A stretch of DNA of 7,373 bases, taken from positions 1 to 7,373 of the forward strand of contig JAKACR010000138.1 in the NCBI GenBank assembly GCA_021821225.1, given 5' to 3'. The stretch comes from Bacillota bacterium. GTDB lineage: Bacteria > Bacillota > Bacilli > Alicyclobacillales > SLC66. A program made the translations under genes and the position numbers. Below, piece after piece: positions 1 to 6,398 of this stretch. Under the pieces are notes generated by a model that saw only the letters and a list, made by a program, of their open reading frames with translations, made no database searches and was not told where the DNA came from. How positions within the stretch are numbered: the first letter of the stretch is position 1; every line of letters begins with the position of its first letter.

Positions 1-888
1 CGCCACGAGCACAGTCTGCACGAGTGGCGCGCCGGGCAGCAGGGCTTTCAGGATCAATTGCGAGGAGACGCCGTTGCCGTAAAACGCCACGTCGATCAGG
101 AACCAACTGCCGCAAGTCCCAAGCAACCGGACGAGGTTGCGCGCCGTCCACATCGACCGATTTCCGGCGGCCCTGTTCGCGGTCGCGGCTTCCGTTCGCT
201 CCCCGGCGCCGGTCAGATCGGCCACCACACTCGCCGCTTCCGCAACATTCTGTTTCACATCCAGCAGGTAGCGGGGAGTTTCCTTGAGCGTCCGCCGCAA
301 GTAGATGACGGACGCCGCCGGGACCGCGCCGAGCCCGAGCATGAGGCGCCACGCGAGACTGTGCGGGATGCCGGTCGAAAGCAGCAGGGACGCGACGAGC
401 GGACCGGCAAGCAGGCCGAGGCCCTGCATGGAGAACACCAGGGTGACCAGAAAGCCGCGGTTTTTCCGGTTGGAGTACTCACTCATGATGACTGAACTGC
501 TCGGATAGTCGCCGCCCACGCCGAAGCCGACCATGGCGCGAAACGCGACAAGCCATGCAAACGATGGCGCAAACGCGGACAGCACCGCGCCAAGCGTGAG
601 CAAAATGACTTCCACGCCGTACATTGCCCGTCTCCCGAGAATATCCATCAGTCGCCCGAAGACGAGCGCTCCCAGGGCGGCGGCCGCGAGAGACGTGCTG
701 TTCAGCACGGCCAACTGCGCGGTGGAGAGATGCCATAAAGGAGTGAGAATGGCCGTCACCGTACCGATAATGAAAAGATCATACGCATCCGTAAAAAAAC
801 CCATACCCGTCGTCAGTACCGCACGCCAGTGGAACTTCTGCAAACGGCTCTCATCAAACGCGCGCAAAACATCGGAAGATGAAGACAC
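1..888 (-). CDS. MFS transporter, phosphate:H+ symporter-like (C-terminus beyond the window)
   Basis: The frame is open from a GTG at 888-886 to the left edge: 296 residues of a protein usually about 400-500 long. An in-frame TGA (906-904) lies just upstream, so GTG is the earliest possible start; GAGGGGG at 905-899 is a suitable ribosome binding site. The N-terminus resembles TM1 of the family (GFFTDAYDLF, residues 30-39). An MFS motif A follows (FGRLMDILGRR, 78-88), then GVGGDYPSSSVIMSE (123-137), MQG (154-156), ETPRY (203-207) and WFLIDVAFYG (262-271). These match the Pho84/PiPT phosphate:H+ symporter family. Asp127, Tyr128, Gln155, Trp262, Asp266 and Tyr270 have the same mutual spacing as the phosphate-site residues known in PiPT. 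The likely role is proton-coupled uptake across the cytoplasmic membrane. Bacterial relatives are often annotated only as MFS transporters and may carry other anions, so the substrate is inferred. It is transcribed away from the pullulanase gene. Confidence 0.85.
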   Translation of the reverse strand, partial: MSSSSDVLRAFDESRLQKFHWRAVLTTGMGFFTDAYDLFIIGTVTAILTPLWHLSTAQLAVLNSTSLAAAALGALVFGRLMDILGRRAMYGVEVILLTLGAVLSAFAPSFAWLVAFRAMVGFGVGGDYPSSSVIMSEYSNRKNRGFLVTLVFSMQGLGLLAGPLVASLLLSTGIPHSLAWRLMLGLGAVPAASVIYLRRTLKETPRYLLDVKQNVAEAASVVADLTGAGERTEAATANRAAGNRSMWTARNLVRLLGTCGSWFLIDVAFYGNGVSSQLILKALLPGAPLVQTVLVA

Positions 889-898
889 TGTGAAACGG

Positions 899-905
899 CC
901 CCCTC
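899..905 (-). promoter_or_regulatory. Ribosome binding site of the MFS transporter gene
   Basis: GAGGGGG on the minus strand ends 10 nt before the GTG at 888. The in-frame TGA overlapping it (906-904) excludes any earlier start, so this site and the GTG together fix the N-terminus. Confidence 0.6.
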
Positions 906-1101
906 ATAAAAGTGGTCCACGGTTCCTCGAACCCGGACGATCAACCGGCTATCCGCGGGGACAGCCGCTGCTTCCCGCCGCAACGCGGGGGAAAACTCTA
1001 TTTCCGCACTGATGATAGCCTTTTTTGCTAAAGAAACCGTGTTGTTTATGTTGTGGAATTGTAAAGGAATATGAAGGCGCCCTCCCGGCGGGACACCGGC
1101 A

Positions 1102-1145
1102 AAATAATTCGCATATCCGCACTCTGCAAATAATCCGCACATCCG
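1102..1145. repeat. Imperfect 18-bp direct repeat, candidate activator sites
   Basis: Copy 1 (1102-1119) and copy 2 (1128-1145) agree at 16 of 18 positions. Both begin AAATAAT and end ATCCG, and both differences are T/C. The copies are 26 bp apart start to start. Copy 2 ends one base before a TTGACA box at 1147. Two direct repeats running up to a -35 element is a common layout for activators such as AraC-family proteins, but no regulator is visible here and the role is inferred. Confidence 0.5.
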
Positions 1146-1146
1146 G

Positions 1147-1175
1147 TTGACAAGCGCGGCGTTCTCGTTGAAGAT
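1147..1175 (+). promoter_or_regulatory. Possible pullulanase promoter (consensus -35, poor -10)
   Basis: TTGACA at 1147-1152 is a perfect sigma-70/sigma-A -35 box. Seventeen bases downstream the -10 position reads GAAGAT (1170-1175), which keeps only the A, A and T at positions 2, 5 and 6. A weak -10 next to direct repeats would fit an activator-dependent promoter. If used, transcription would start near 1182 and leave a leader of about 230 nt before the pullulanase start. No better -35/-10 pair was found closer to the gene, but the call is tentative. Confidence 0.3.
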
Positions 1176-1208
1176 GGCTGTATCCATTGTCGTGTGGTCT
1201 ACATGTTG

Positions 1209-1223
1209 TTGCAAACGTTTGCA
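1209..1223. promoter_or_regulatory. cre / LacI-family operator (CcpA or MalR type)
   Basis: The site reads TTGCAAACGTTTGCA. Bases 1210-1223 are a perfect 14-bp palindrome with the central CG typical of LacI/GalR-family operators. It fits the catabolite-responsive element consensus WTGNAANCGNWNNCW at every position and also resembles maltose-regulator (MalR) operators of Gram-positive bacteria. Upstream of a starch-debranching enzyme gene, it probably gives carbon catabolite repression or maltodextrin-responsive control. Downstream of the proposed promoter it would act as a roadblock. It might also affect the divergent transporter gene. Sequence alone cannot tell CcpA from MalR. Confidence 0.75.
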
Positions 1224-1238
1224 TTGATGTGTACACCT

Positions 1239-1372
1239 CCGAGGATATGGGATAAACAGAAATTTCACAGGCGAGTGCCCGTAGATATAGCGTTGGACTG
1301 AACCCCAAACGCTATATCTGGAATCAGATCGCCTGCGCAGTGGGCTTTATCCCATGTCCCCGAGGACATGGG
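1239..1372 (+). promoter_or_regulatory. Candidate structured leader (nested stems with an alternative hairpin) of the pullulanase gene
   Basis: Three nested inverted repeats share one centre. P1 pairs 1243-1256 with 1346-1359 (13 Watson-Crick pairs plus one G-U). P2 pairs 1268-1274 with 1329-1335 (7 bp, CAGGCGA/TCGCCTG). P3 pairs 1283-1294 with 1308-1319 (12 bp, AGATATAGCGTT/AACGCTATATCT). The 3' strand of P1 also contains CCCATGTCC (1351-1359), which pairs perfectly with GGACATGGG (1364-1372) across a CCGA loop. P1 and this hairpin therefore exclude each other. No T-tract follows, so it is not an ordinary terminator. It matches no riboswitch class I know. A role as DNA operators rather than RNA is also possible. 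Confidence 0.5.
1283..1319. repeat. Perfect 12-bp inverted repeat (P3 hairpin)
   Basis: AGATATAGCGTT (1283-1294) and AACGCTATATCT (1308-1319) are exact reverse complements separated by 13 bases. Inside, GG (1295-1296) can pair with CC (1305-1306) past a bulged A, leaving an 8-base loop. As RNA it is the apical hairpin of the proposed leader. As DNA it could be a wide dyad operator. Confidence 0.7.
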
Positions 1373-1396
1373 GTGGATCAAATCCGGCAGACGGAT

Positions 1397-1415
1397 AAAG
1401 GGGGAGAAAGCGTTG
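1397..1415 (+). promoter_or_regulatory. Ribosome binding site and TTG start of the pullulanase gene
   Basis: AAAGGGGGAG at 1397-1406 lies 6 nt before a TTG at 1413. The in-frame ATG at 1368 has only GAGG two bases upstream and sits inside a perfect hairpin. From TTG the protein begins directly with a normal Sec signal peptide, while the ATG would add 15 unneeded residues. TTG is therefore preferred. Confidence 0.75.
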
Positions 1416-4289
1416 TCATCTGTTGACCGGGCGCGCCTCAGGCGCATCCAGCACATCATCGCAGCCATCGTGTTCGCCGCATTCATGACTTTTGCGGCGA
1501 CCATCCCGGCGCTTGCCCAGACCTCGGGCAACTCCACGACGGTCATCGTGCATTATCACCGTTTTGACAACAACTATGCAGGCTGGAATCTCTGGATGTG
1601 GCCGTACGCGCCGCAAAGCCTGAACGGCGCGTCATACAACTTCACCGGAACGGATTCGTTCGGGGAGGTCGCGACGGCCCAGATTCCCGGCAACAACACG
1701 CAGGTCGGCGTCATCGTCCGCCTGGGAAACTGGCAGGCGGAAGACATCTCCAGCAATCGGTATATCAATATCACCAACGGGCAGGCGCAGGTGTGGCTGG
1801 TCGAAGGCAATCCGACCGTCTTCTACTCACAGGCGGCCGCCGACGCGGCGCTCCAGCCCGCCGTCAGCAACGCTTTTCTGGACGGTGCGCACACCGTTTA
1901 CGCCACGCTCAACCAGCCTGTGGCGCTTGGCGGCACCGACGGTTTTGCGGTGATCGACAAGACAACGGGCCAGACCATCCCGGCCACGGCGGTATTAAAC
2001 GGCAATCCGGTGCAGGCCGTTGTGGCGGGCGACTTCCAGACGCTTGTCGGCGCAAAGTCGGATTGGAACCCCTCGTCCGCCACCACCGCCATGCACGAGG
2101 TCAACCCGGACCTCTACCAGTACACATGCACGCTCAACAAGGGCAGCTACCAGTACAAAATCGCGGTCGGCGGTTCCTGGAACAGCGCCTATCCGGGCCA
2201 GAACGTCACACTCAACATCGCGGCAAACGGCACGCAGGTCACCTTCTCCTACGTCCCCTCCACCAACAGCGTGTACGACTCTGTCAACAATCCCGGACAG
2301 TCGCTGCCGACATCCGGCCAGGGCGTCAAAACCAGCCTGGTCGAAGTCAAACTGGCGTCGGCGCCAAACGTCACCCACACGCTGCAACTGGTGGCCACAG
2401 GCTATGCGGGCGCCCCCGTCATTCCGCGGCGCGTGCTGAATCTGCCGCAGTACTACTACGGCGGAACGCTCGGCAACACCTGGAGTCCCGAAAGCACGTC
2501 GTTTCGCGTCTGGGCGCCAACCGCAAGTTCGGCGCAACTGTTGCTTTACAACTCTGCCACCGGACCGCTCACCAAACAGATCCCGATGCAGCAGGGTTCC
2601 GGCGGCACATGGAAAGCACAGGTCCCCGGCAACCTCGACGGCTGGTACTACCTGTACCAGGTGACGATCGACGGCCAGCCGCGCACCGCCGTCGACCCGT
2701 ACGCGACGGCCATCTCGCCGGGAGCTACTCGCGGCATGATCGTGAACCTCGCGGCGACCAATCCTCCCGGCTGGCAGAGCGACCGTCACGTCGGGGTCGC
2801 CAATCCGGTCGATGCCGTCATCTATGAGGTCAGCGTCCGCGATTTTTCCATTGATCCAAACGGCGGATTCCAATATCCCGGAAAGTACCTCGCATTCACC
2901 GAACGCGGCACACACGGGCCGGACAATGTGGCGACAGGCATCGACAGCCTGAAGCAACTGGGCGTGACGGACGTGCAGGTCATGCCGGTACAAGAGTTCC
3001 CCGATCCGAACGGCGCGTACAACTGGGGTTACGACACGCGCAATTTCAATGTTCCCGAAGGCATCTACGCGACCACCCCCTTGGGCACAGCGCGCATCAC
3101 GCAGTTCAAACAGATGGTGCAGAGCCTGCACAAAGCCCATATCGGCGTGATCATGGATGTCGTGTACAATCATACGTTTGCCGTCCAGGGGTCTGCTTTC
3201 AACGCGCTTGTTCCGGGTTACTACTGGCGCACGGACTATGCCGGGAACTACTGGAACGGCTCCGGCGTTGGCAATGAGGTGGCGAGCGAGCGGCCGATGG
3301 TGCAGAAATTCATCATCGACTCACTCCAATACTGGGTGACCCAGTACCACGTCGACGGGTTCCGCTTCGACCTGATGGCCCTGCTCGGCATTGACACGAT
3401 GAAAAAAGTATCGCAGGTACTGCATGCCATCGACCCCGGGATCATCCTGTACGGCGAACCGTGGACAGGCGGCCAGTCCGGCCTGACACCCAGTCAGTTG
3501 CTCGTGAAAGGCGCGCAGCAAGGACTGGGTCTCGGCGTCTTCAACGACAATTTCCGCAACGCCATCGAGGGCAATGTCTTTCAGCCGACCGCGCAGGGAT
3601 ACGCCATGGGCGGGCAGGGCTACCTGTCCGCCATCGAAAACGGCATCGTCGGCAGCATTCCGTACAGCAGCTCGATTCACGATTTTGCCGCGGCGCCTTC
3701 CGAAACGATCAACTATGTGACAAGCCACGACAACTACACCCTGTGGGACAAATTGAAACTGAGCAACCCGACAGCCACCACCGCACAGCGCATCCGCATG
3801 GACGAGTTCGCCCAGGCGATCGTCATGACGTCGCAGGGCGTCGCATTCATGCAGGGCGGCGAAGAGATGCTGCGCACCAAGCAGGGCAACGGCAACAGCT
3901 ACAACGCGGGGGACGCGGTCAATGAATTTGACTGGGCGCGCAAGGCAGAGTACATGAACGTGTTCAACTACTACGCGGGGCTCATCCACCTGCGTGACGC
4001 ACACCCGGCATTTCGCATGACCACCGCAGCGCAGATCGTGAAACATCTGCAGTTTCTCCAGAGCCCGGGCAACACGGCGGAATTCGAACTGCTCAACCAC
4101 GCCAATGGAGACAAATGGAAAAACATCGTGGTTATCGACAATCCCGGAGCGAGGACATCTTTCCAACTGCCGTCAGGCAAGTGGTCCATCGCGGGCACGG
4201 TCAGCCAGATCGGCGAAAAACCGCTCGGCTTTGCGACAGGATCGGTCAGCGTGCCTGGAACGACATGCGAGGTGCTGTTCCAGCCCTAA
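1413..4289 (+). CDS. pulA: Secreted type I pullulanase (GH13_14)
   Basis: Encodes 958 residues from the TTG start. The enzyme hydrolyses alpha-1,6 links in pullulan, amylopectin and branched maltodextrins (EC 3.2.1.41) outside the cell. Residues 1-35 are a Sec signal peptide: basic RARLRR, a hydrophobic core, probable cleavage after ALA. The domain order appears to be CBM41 (about 42-138), X45a-like (150-202), X25-like (203-290), X45b-like (307-350), CBM48 (357-455), GH13 barrel (466 to about 860) and a C-terminal beta domain ending at 958. This is the architecture and length of Bacillus acidopullulyticus pullulanase. Catalytic regions are intact: DVVYNH (582-587), GFRFD with nucleophile Asp653, YGEPW with acid/base Glu682, and TSHDN with Asp773. 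The type I signature is YNWGYDT (536-542), where YNWGYDP is usual. No LPXTG or S-layer anchor is seen, so it is probably released. It appears monocistronic, with a terminator downstream. Confidence 0.95.
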   Translation: MSSVDRARLRRIQHIIAAIVFAAFMTFAATIPALAQTSGNSTTVIVHYHRFDNNYAGWNLWMWPYAPQSLNGASYNFTGTDSFGEVATAQIPGNNTQVGVIVRLGNWQAEDISSNRYINITNGQAQVWLVEGNPTVFYSQAAADAALQPAVSNAFLDGAHTVYATLNQPVALGGTDGFAVIDKTTGQTIPATAVLNGNPVQAVVAGDFQTLVGAKSDWNPSSATTAMHEVNPDLYQYTCTLNKGSYQYKIAVGGSWNSAYPGQNVTLNIAANGTQVTFSYVPSTNSVYDSVNNPGQSLPTSGQGVKTSLVEVKLASAPNVTHTLQLVATGYAGAPVIPRRVLNLPQYYYGGTLGNTWSPESTSFRVWAPTASSAQLLLYNSATGPLTKQIPMQQGSGGTWKAQVPGNLDGWYYLYQVTIDGQPRTAVDPYATAISPGATRGMIVNLAATNPPGWQSDRHVGVANPVDAVIYEVSVRDFSIDPNGGFQYPGKYLAFTERGTHGPDNVATGIDSLKQLGVTDVQVMPVQEFPDPNGAYNWGYDTRNFNVPEGIYATTPLGTARITQFKQMVQSLHKAHIGVIMDVVYNHTFAVQGSAFNALVPGYYWRTDYAGNYWNGSGVGNEVASERPMVQKFIIDSLQYWVTQYHVDGFRFDLMALLGIDTMKKVSQVLHAIDPGIILYGEPWTGGQSGLTPSQLLVKGAQQGLGLGVFNDNFRNAIEGNVFQPTAQGYAMGGQGYLSAIENGIVGSIPYSSSIHDFAAAPSETINYVTSHDNYTLWDKLKLSNPTATTAQRIRMDEFAQAIVMTSQGVAFMQGGEEMLRTKQGNGNSYNAGDAVNEFDWARKAEYMNVFNYYAGLIHLRDAHPAFRMTTAAQIVKHLQFLQSPGNTAEFELLNHANGDKWKNIVVIDNPGARTSFQLPSGKWSIAGTVSQIGEKPLGFATGSVSVPGTTCEVLFQP

Positions 4290-4339
4290 CGACGGCGCGG
4301 ATAAATGACCGCAAATCACCTGCTTTGCCACTGACGCAC

Positions 4340-4395
4340 GACGGCGAGAGAGACAGGGGATTCCTCCCAGTCTCCCCCGCCGTCACCCGTTTTTT
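4340..4395 (+). terminator. Probable intrinsic terminator after the pullulanase gene
   Basis: GACGGCG (4340-4346) pairs perfectly with CGCCGTC (4378-4384). Within it GAGAC (4350-4354) pairs with GTCTC (4370-4374), and GGGG (4356-4359) faces a C-rich stretch. Six T residues follow at 4390-4395 after a 5-base spacer (ACCCG). The spacer is slightly long for an ideal terminator, but the position between two transcription units fits. Confidence 0.6.
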
Positions 4396-4434
4396 GTGCT
4401 TGTCACTCACTTTTTGCTCTTGCTATCCATTCCT

Positions 4435-4464
4435 TTGTATGTTTTAATACTCGCATCTTATAAG
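4435..4464 (+). promoter_or_regulatory. Probable promoter of the hyf-like operon
   Basis: TTGTAT (4435-4440) as -35 and TATAAG (4459-4464) as -10 are separated by 18 bp. They lie in an AT-rich patch that contrasts with the GC-rich surroundings. Transcription would begin near 4471, giving a leader of about 24 nt that includes the ribosome binding site. Other AT-rich hexamers nearby could serve as the -10. Confidence 0.45.
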
Positions 4465-4480
4465 ATTTTAATATTGTTAT

Positions 4481-4497
4481 AGCGGAGGTTGCTTGTG
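4481..4497 (+). promoter_or_regulatory. Ribosome binding site and GTG start of hyfB
   Basis: AGCGGAGG (4481-4488) is followed by a 6-nt spacer and then GTG at 4495. An in-frame TTG at 4489 directly abuts the GGAGG with no spacing, so the GTG is chosen as the start. Confidence 0.75.
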
Positions 4498-6333
4498 AAA
4501 CGGCTTCATCATGTACTCTGTCTTCTTGTCGGATTGCTCTCCCTTGGCATTCTCGCGCTCGGTCTGGCGTCTTTTCATTCACCCGCGCCGCGCCTGTCGT
4601 TTACCTATACCGTTCTCTCCGGAAGTCCCCTGCGCCTGTCTTTCCATCTCGCGCCGCTTGGCGGCGTGTTCCTGTGCCTGCTTGGGATCGTCGGCAGCCT
4701 CGCCAGTCTTTACGCAGTCGGCTACGGGTCCCAATACCGTTCGCGCAGGCACGGCGTCTGGCTTGACGCCGGCCTATTCGCCTTTGTCGCGGCGATGGCG
4801 CTCGTGCTGGTCTCAGCCAATGTGCTGACCTTCATGATGGCGTGGGAACTCATGTCAATCGCGTCCTACCTGCTCGTCGTCTTTGACCACGAGCGGCAGG
4901 ACACCGTCCGAGCAGGCCTGCTGTACATCGCCATGACGCAGCTTGGCTCCGCCTTCCTGCTCATTGCCTTCCTGCTCATGCACGCCTGGACGGGCAGCTA
5001 CGCGTTTGCCGCCTTCGCGCGCACCGCCCATACCCTGCCTCCCGCCGGGCAAAGCGCGATCATGCTTTTCGCGTTGATGGGCCTTTTTCTCAAAGCGGGC
5101 ATCATGCCGCTGCACATCTGGCTGCCGCGCGCCCACCCCGTGGCGCCGAGCCACGTGTCCGGACTGCTGTCGGGCGTCATGATCAAACTTGCGTTGTACG
5201 TCCTGCTGCTCTTCGGGTGGGCCTGGTTTCACGCCGATCAGGCCTGGTGGGGCGAGCTCATCACCGCGTTTGGCATCGCCAGCGCCGTGCCCGGCGCCTG
5301 GCTGGCAAGTCAGGAAACACGCCTCAAGCGGATTCTGGCTTTCAGCAGCATCGACAACATGGGTTTGCTGGTCATGTGCGTCGGAGTGGCCATGACATCC
5401 GCCGCGCTGCATGAGCGCACGCTCGCCGGCGCGGCGCTGGTCGCGGCGCTCTTTCAGGCGAGCAGCCACGCACTGTTCAAGAGCACGCTGTTTCAGGGCG
5501 CCGGAACTGTCTTGCACAGCGCGCACACAGACAACCTCAATCAGTTAGGCGGCCTGCTGCGGCGCATGCCGACAACCGGGACCAGCGTGCTCGCCGCGCT
5601 GTTGTCGTACGCCGCGCTTCCCCCATCCGGCGGCTTCATCGGTGAATGGCTGCTCTTTTCCGCACTGGGCCGCACCGCTGCGCGTGAACTCCACAGTTTT
5701 GCCGGTGCGCTCACACTCTGCGCACTGCTCGCGCTGTTCTTGACGACCGCCTTTTCCGCACTCTCGGCGCTGAGAATTTTCGGCGTCGCATTTCTGGCCG
5801 ATCCGCGCTCCGAGAACGCCGCGAGCGCGCATGAAGGTCCGCTGTCCATGCGCATTGCCATGGGGCTTGGCGCCGTCTTTACACTTGCGTTGGGAATCTT
5901 TGCGGCGACGGCGCTCCATTTCATCGGACAGGCTCTTCCCGCCGGACTCTGGCGCATGCCTGCGACACCGGGCCCCTGGGCCGGCGGGATGACAGTGGCC
6001 GCCGTTCTTGTGCCGGGAACTGTTCTTGCCTGGGGACTGCCGCGCATCGTCTCCGGAAGACAGCGCGCACGCACGGCCCCCACCTGGACCTGCGGCGGGC
6101 AGCGCGTCGCGTCCATGTCCTACAGCGCGACCGGACTGTCGCAGCCGGCGGCTCGCACCTTTACGCGCGGGGCGCACATGGCCCCCCTGGCATTGCGTTA
6201 TCTGTACCGGCCGGCATGGGCCGCCGTCGCACGCCTGGCAAACATCATCCGCCAGATCCAGAGCGGCCATCTGCGCTCCTACCTGGTCTACCTGTTTGCC
6301 ACCGCGCTTGTTCTCCTGTTGCTCGCACGCTGA
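4495..6333 (+). CDS. hyfB: Hydrogenase-4 subunit B-like proton-conducting membrane subunit
   Basis: Encodes 612 residues, close to HycC of E. coli (about 608) and shorter than HyfB (about 672). This antiporter-like subunit, related to NuoL/MrpD, is expected to move protons or sodium through the membrane arm of a group 4 hydrogenase-like complex. It is hydrophobic throughout, with many membrane helices. Channel residues of the family are present: Glu118 in MAWELMS, Lys200 in LKAG, His207 and His214 in HIWLPRAHP, and Lys329 in HALFKS. LPPSGGFIGEW resembles the LPPFNGFxSEW block of the family. The tail carries a Cys-Gly segment near 533 and MSYSATGLSQPAARTF (541-556). That C-terminal block is characteristic of HyfB/HycC and argues against plain NuoL or MrpA/D. 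A 62-bp gap separates it from hyfC, so the two are probably cotranscribed. No frameshift or truncation is seen. Confidence 0.88.
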   Translation: MKRLHHVLCLLVGLLSLGILALGLASFHSPAPRLSFTYTVLSGSPLRLSFHLAPLGGVFLCLLGIVGSLASLYAVGYGSQYRSRRHGVWLDAGLFAFVAAMALVLVSANVLTFMMAWELMSIASYLLVVFDHERQDTVRAGLLYIAMTQLGSAFLLIAFLLMHAWTGSYAFAAFARTAHTLPPAGQSAIMLFALMGLFLKAGIMPLHIWLPRAHPVAPSHVSGLLSGVMIKLALYVLLLFGWAWFHADQAWWGELITAFGIASAVPGAWLASQETRLKRILAFSSIDNMGLLVMCVGVAMTSAALHERTLAGAALVAALFQASSHALFKSTLFQGAGTVLHSAHTDNLNQLGGLLRRMPTTGTSVLAALLSYAALPPSGGFIGEWLLFSALGRTAARELHSFAGALTLCALLALFLTTAFSALSALRIFGVAFLADPRSENAASAHEGPLSMRIAMGLGAVFTLALGIFAATALHFIGQALPAGLWRMPATPGPWAGGMTVAAVLVPGTVLAWGLPRIVSGRQRARTAPTWTCGGQRVASMSYSATGLSQPAARTFTRGAHMAPLALRYLYRPAWAAVARLANIIRQIQSGHLRSYLVYLFATALVLLLLAR

Positions 6334-6379
6334 GACAAGCCGCAGGCAAGACATTGGGTGAAGCCGAAAGAGACGTTAC

Positions 6380-6398
6380 AAAGGAGGCCGGGTCAGTG
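6380..6398 (+). promoter_or_regulatory. Ribosome binding site and GTG start of hyfC
   Basis: AAAGGAGG (6380-6387), a near-perfect anti-16S match, lies 8 nt before a GTG at 6396. The reading frame is open 60 codons further upstream, but that part overlaps hyfB and does not resemble the family. The GTG gives the normal family length. Confidence 0.85.

Larger units (their letters stand above)
889..1412. other. Divergent control region between transporter and pullulanase genes
   Basis: This 524-bp stretch has no convincing gene on either strand. The open frames crossing it lack a ribosome binding site and resemble no family I know. The transporter-proximal part (889-1100) shows no clear sigma-70 promoter on the minus strand. 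TATCAT (minus strand, 1018-1013) is a possible -10 but lacks a good -35. The pullulanase-proximal part is dense in symmetry: a direct repeat (1102-1145), a TTGACA (1147-1152), a cre/LacI-type palindrome (1209-1223), three nested inverted repeats (1243-1359) and a competing hairpin (1351-1372). The region probably controls pullulanase expression and may also control the transporter. Confidence 0.7.

Noticed and set aside
1203..1301. Small upstream open frame starting at ATG 1203 (about 32 codons) as a leader peptide
   Set aside because: There is no ribosome binding site before it, the codons run through the operator and stem sequences, and the peptide shows no codon run typical of attenuation.
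813..1308. Open frames of 119 and 151 codons on the minus strand across the divergent region
   Set aside because: They overlap the transporter N-terminus or the inverted repeats, have no ribosome binding site and no recognisable family composition.
1351..1372. Hairpin as an intrinsic terminator
   Set aside because: The stem is perfect but no T-rich tract follows (GGTGGATC comes next), so classical termination is unlikely.
1995..3173. Long minus-strand open frame (392 codons) inside the pullulanase gene
   Set aside because: It is a shadow of the GC-rich pullulanase coding sequence, which has intact domains and catalytic motifs; no signals support the antisense frame.
4105..4447. Short plus-strand frames spanning the pullulanase 3' end and the intergenic gap
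   Set aside because: They run through the terminator hairpin and have no ribosome binding site or family similarity.
6216..6395. N-terminal extension of hyfC overlapping hyfB
   Set aside because: The near-perfect AAAGGAGG before GTG 6396 and the normal family length favour the downstream start; the extension is basic, non-membrane sequence in an alternative frame of hyfB.
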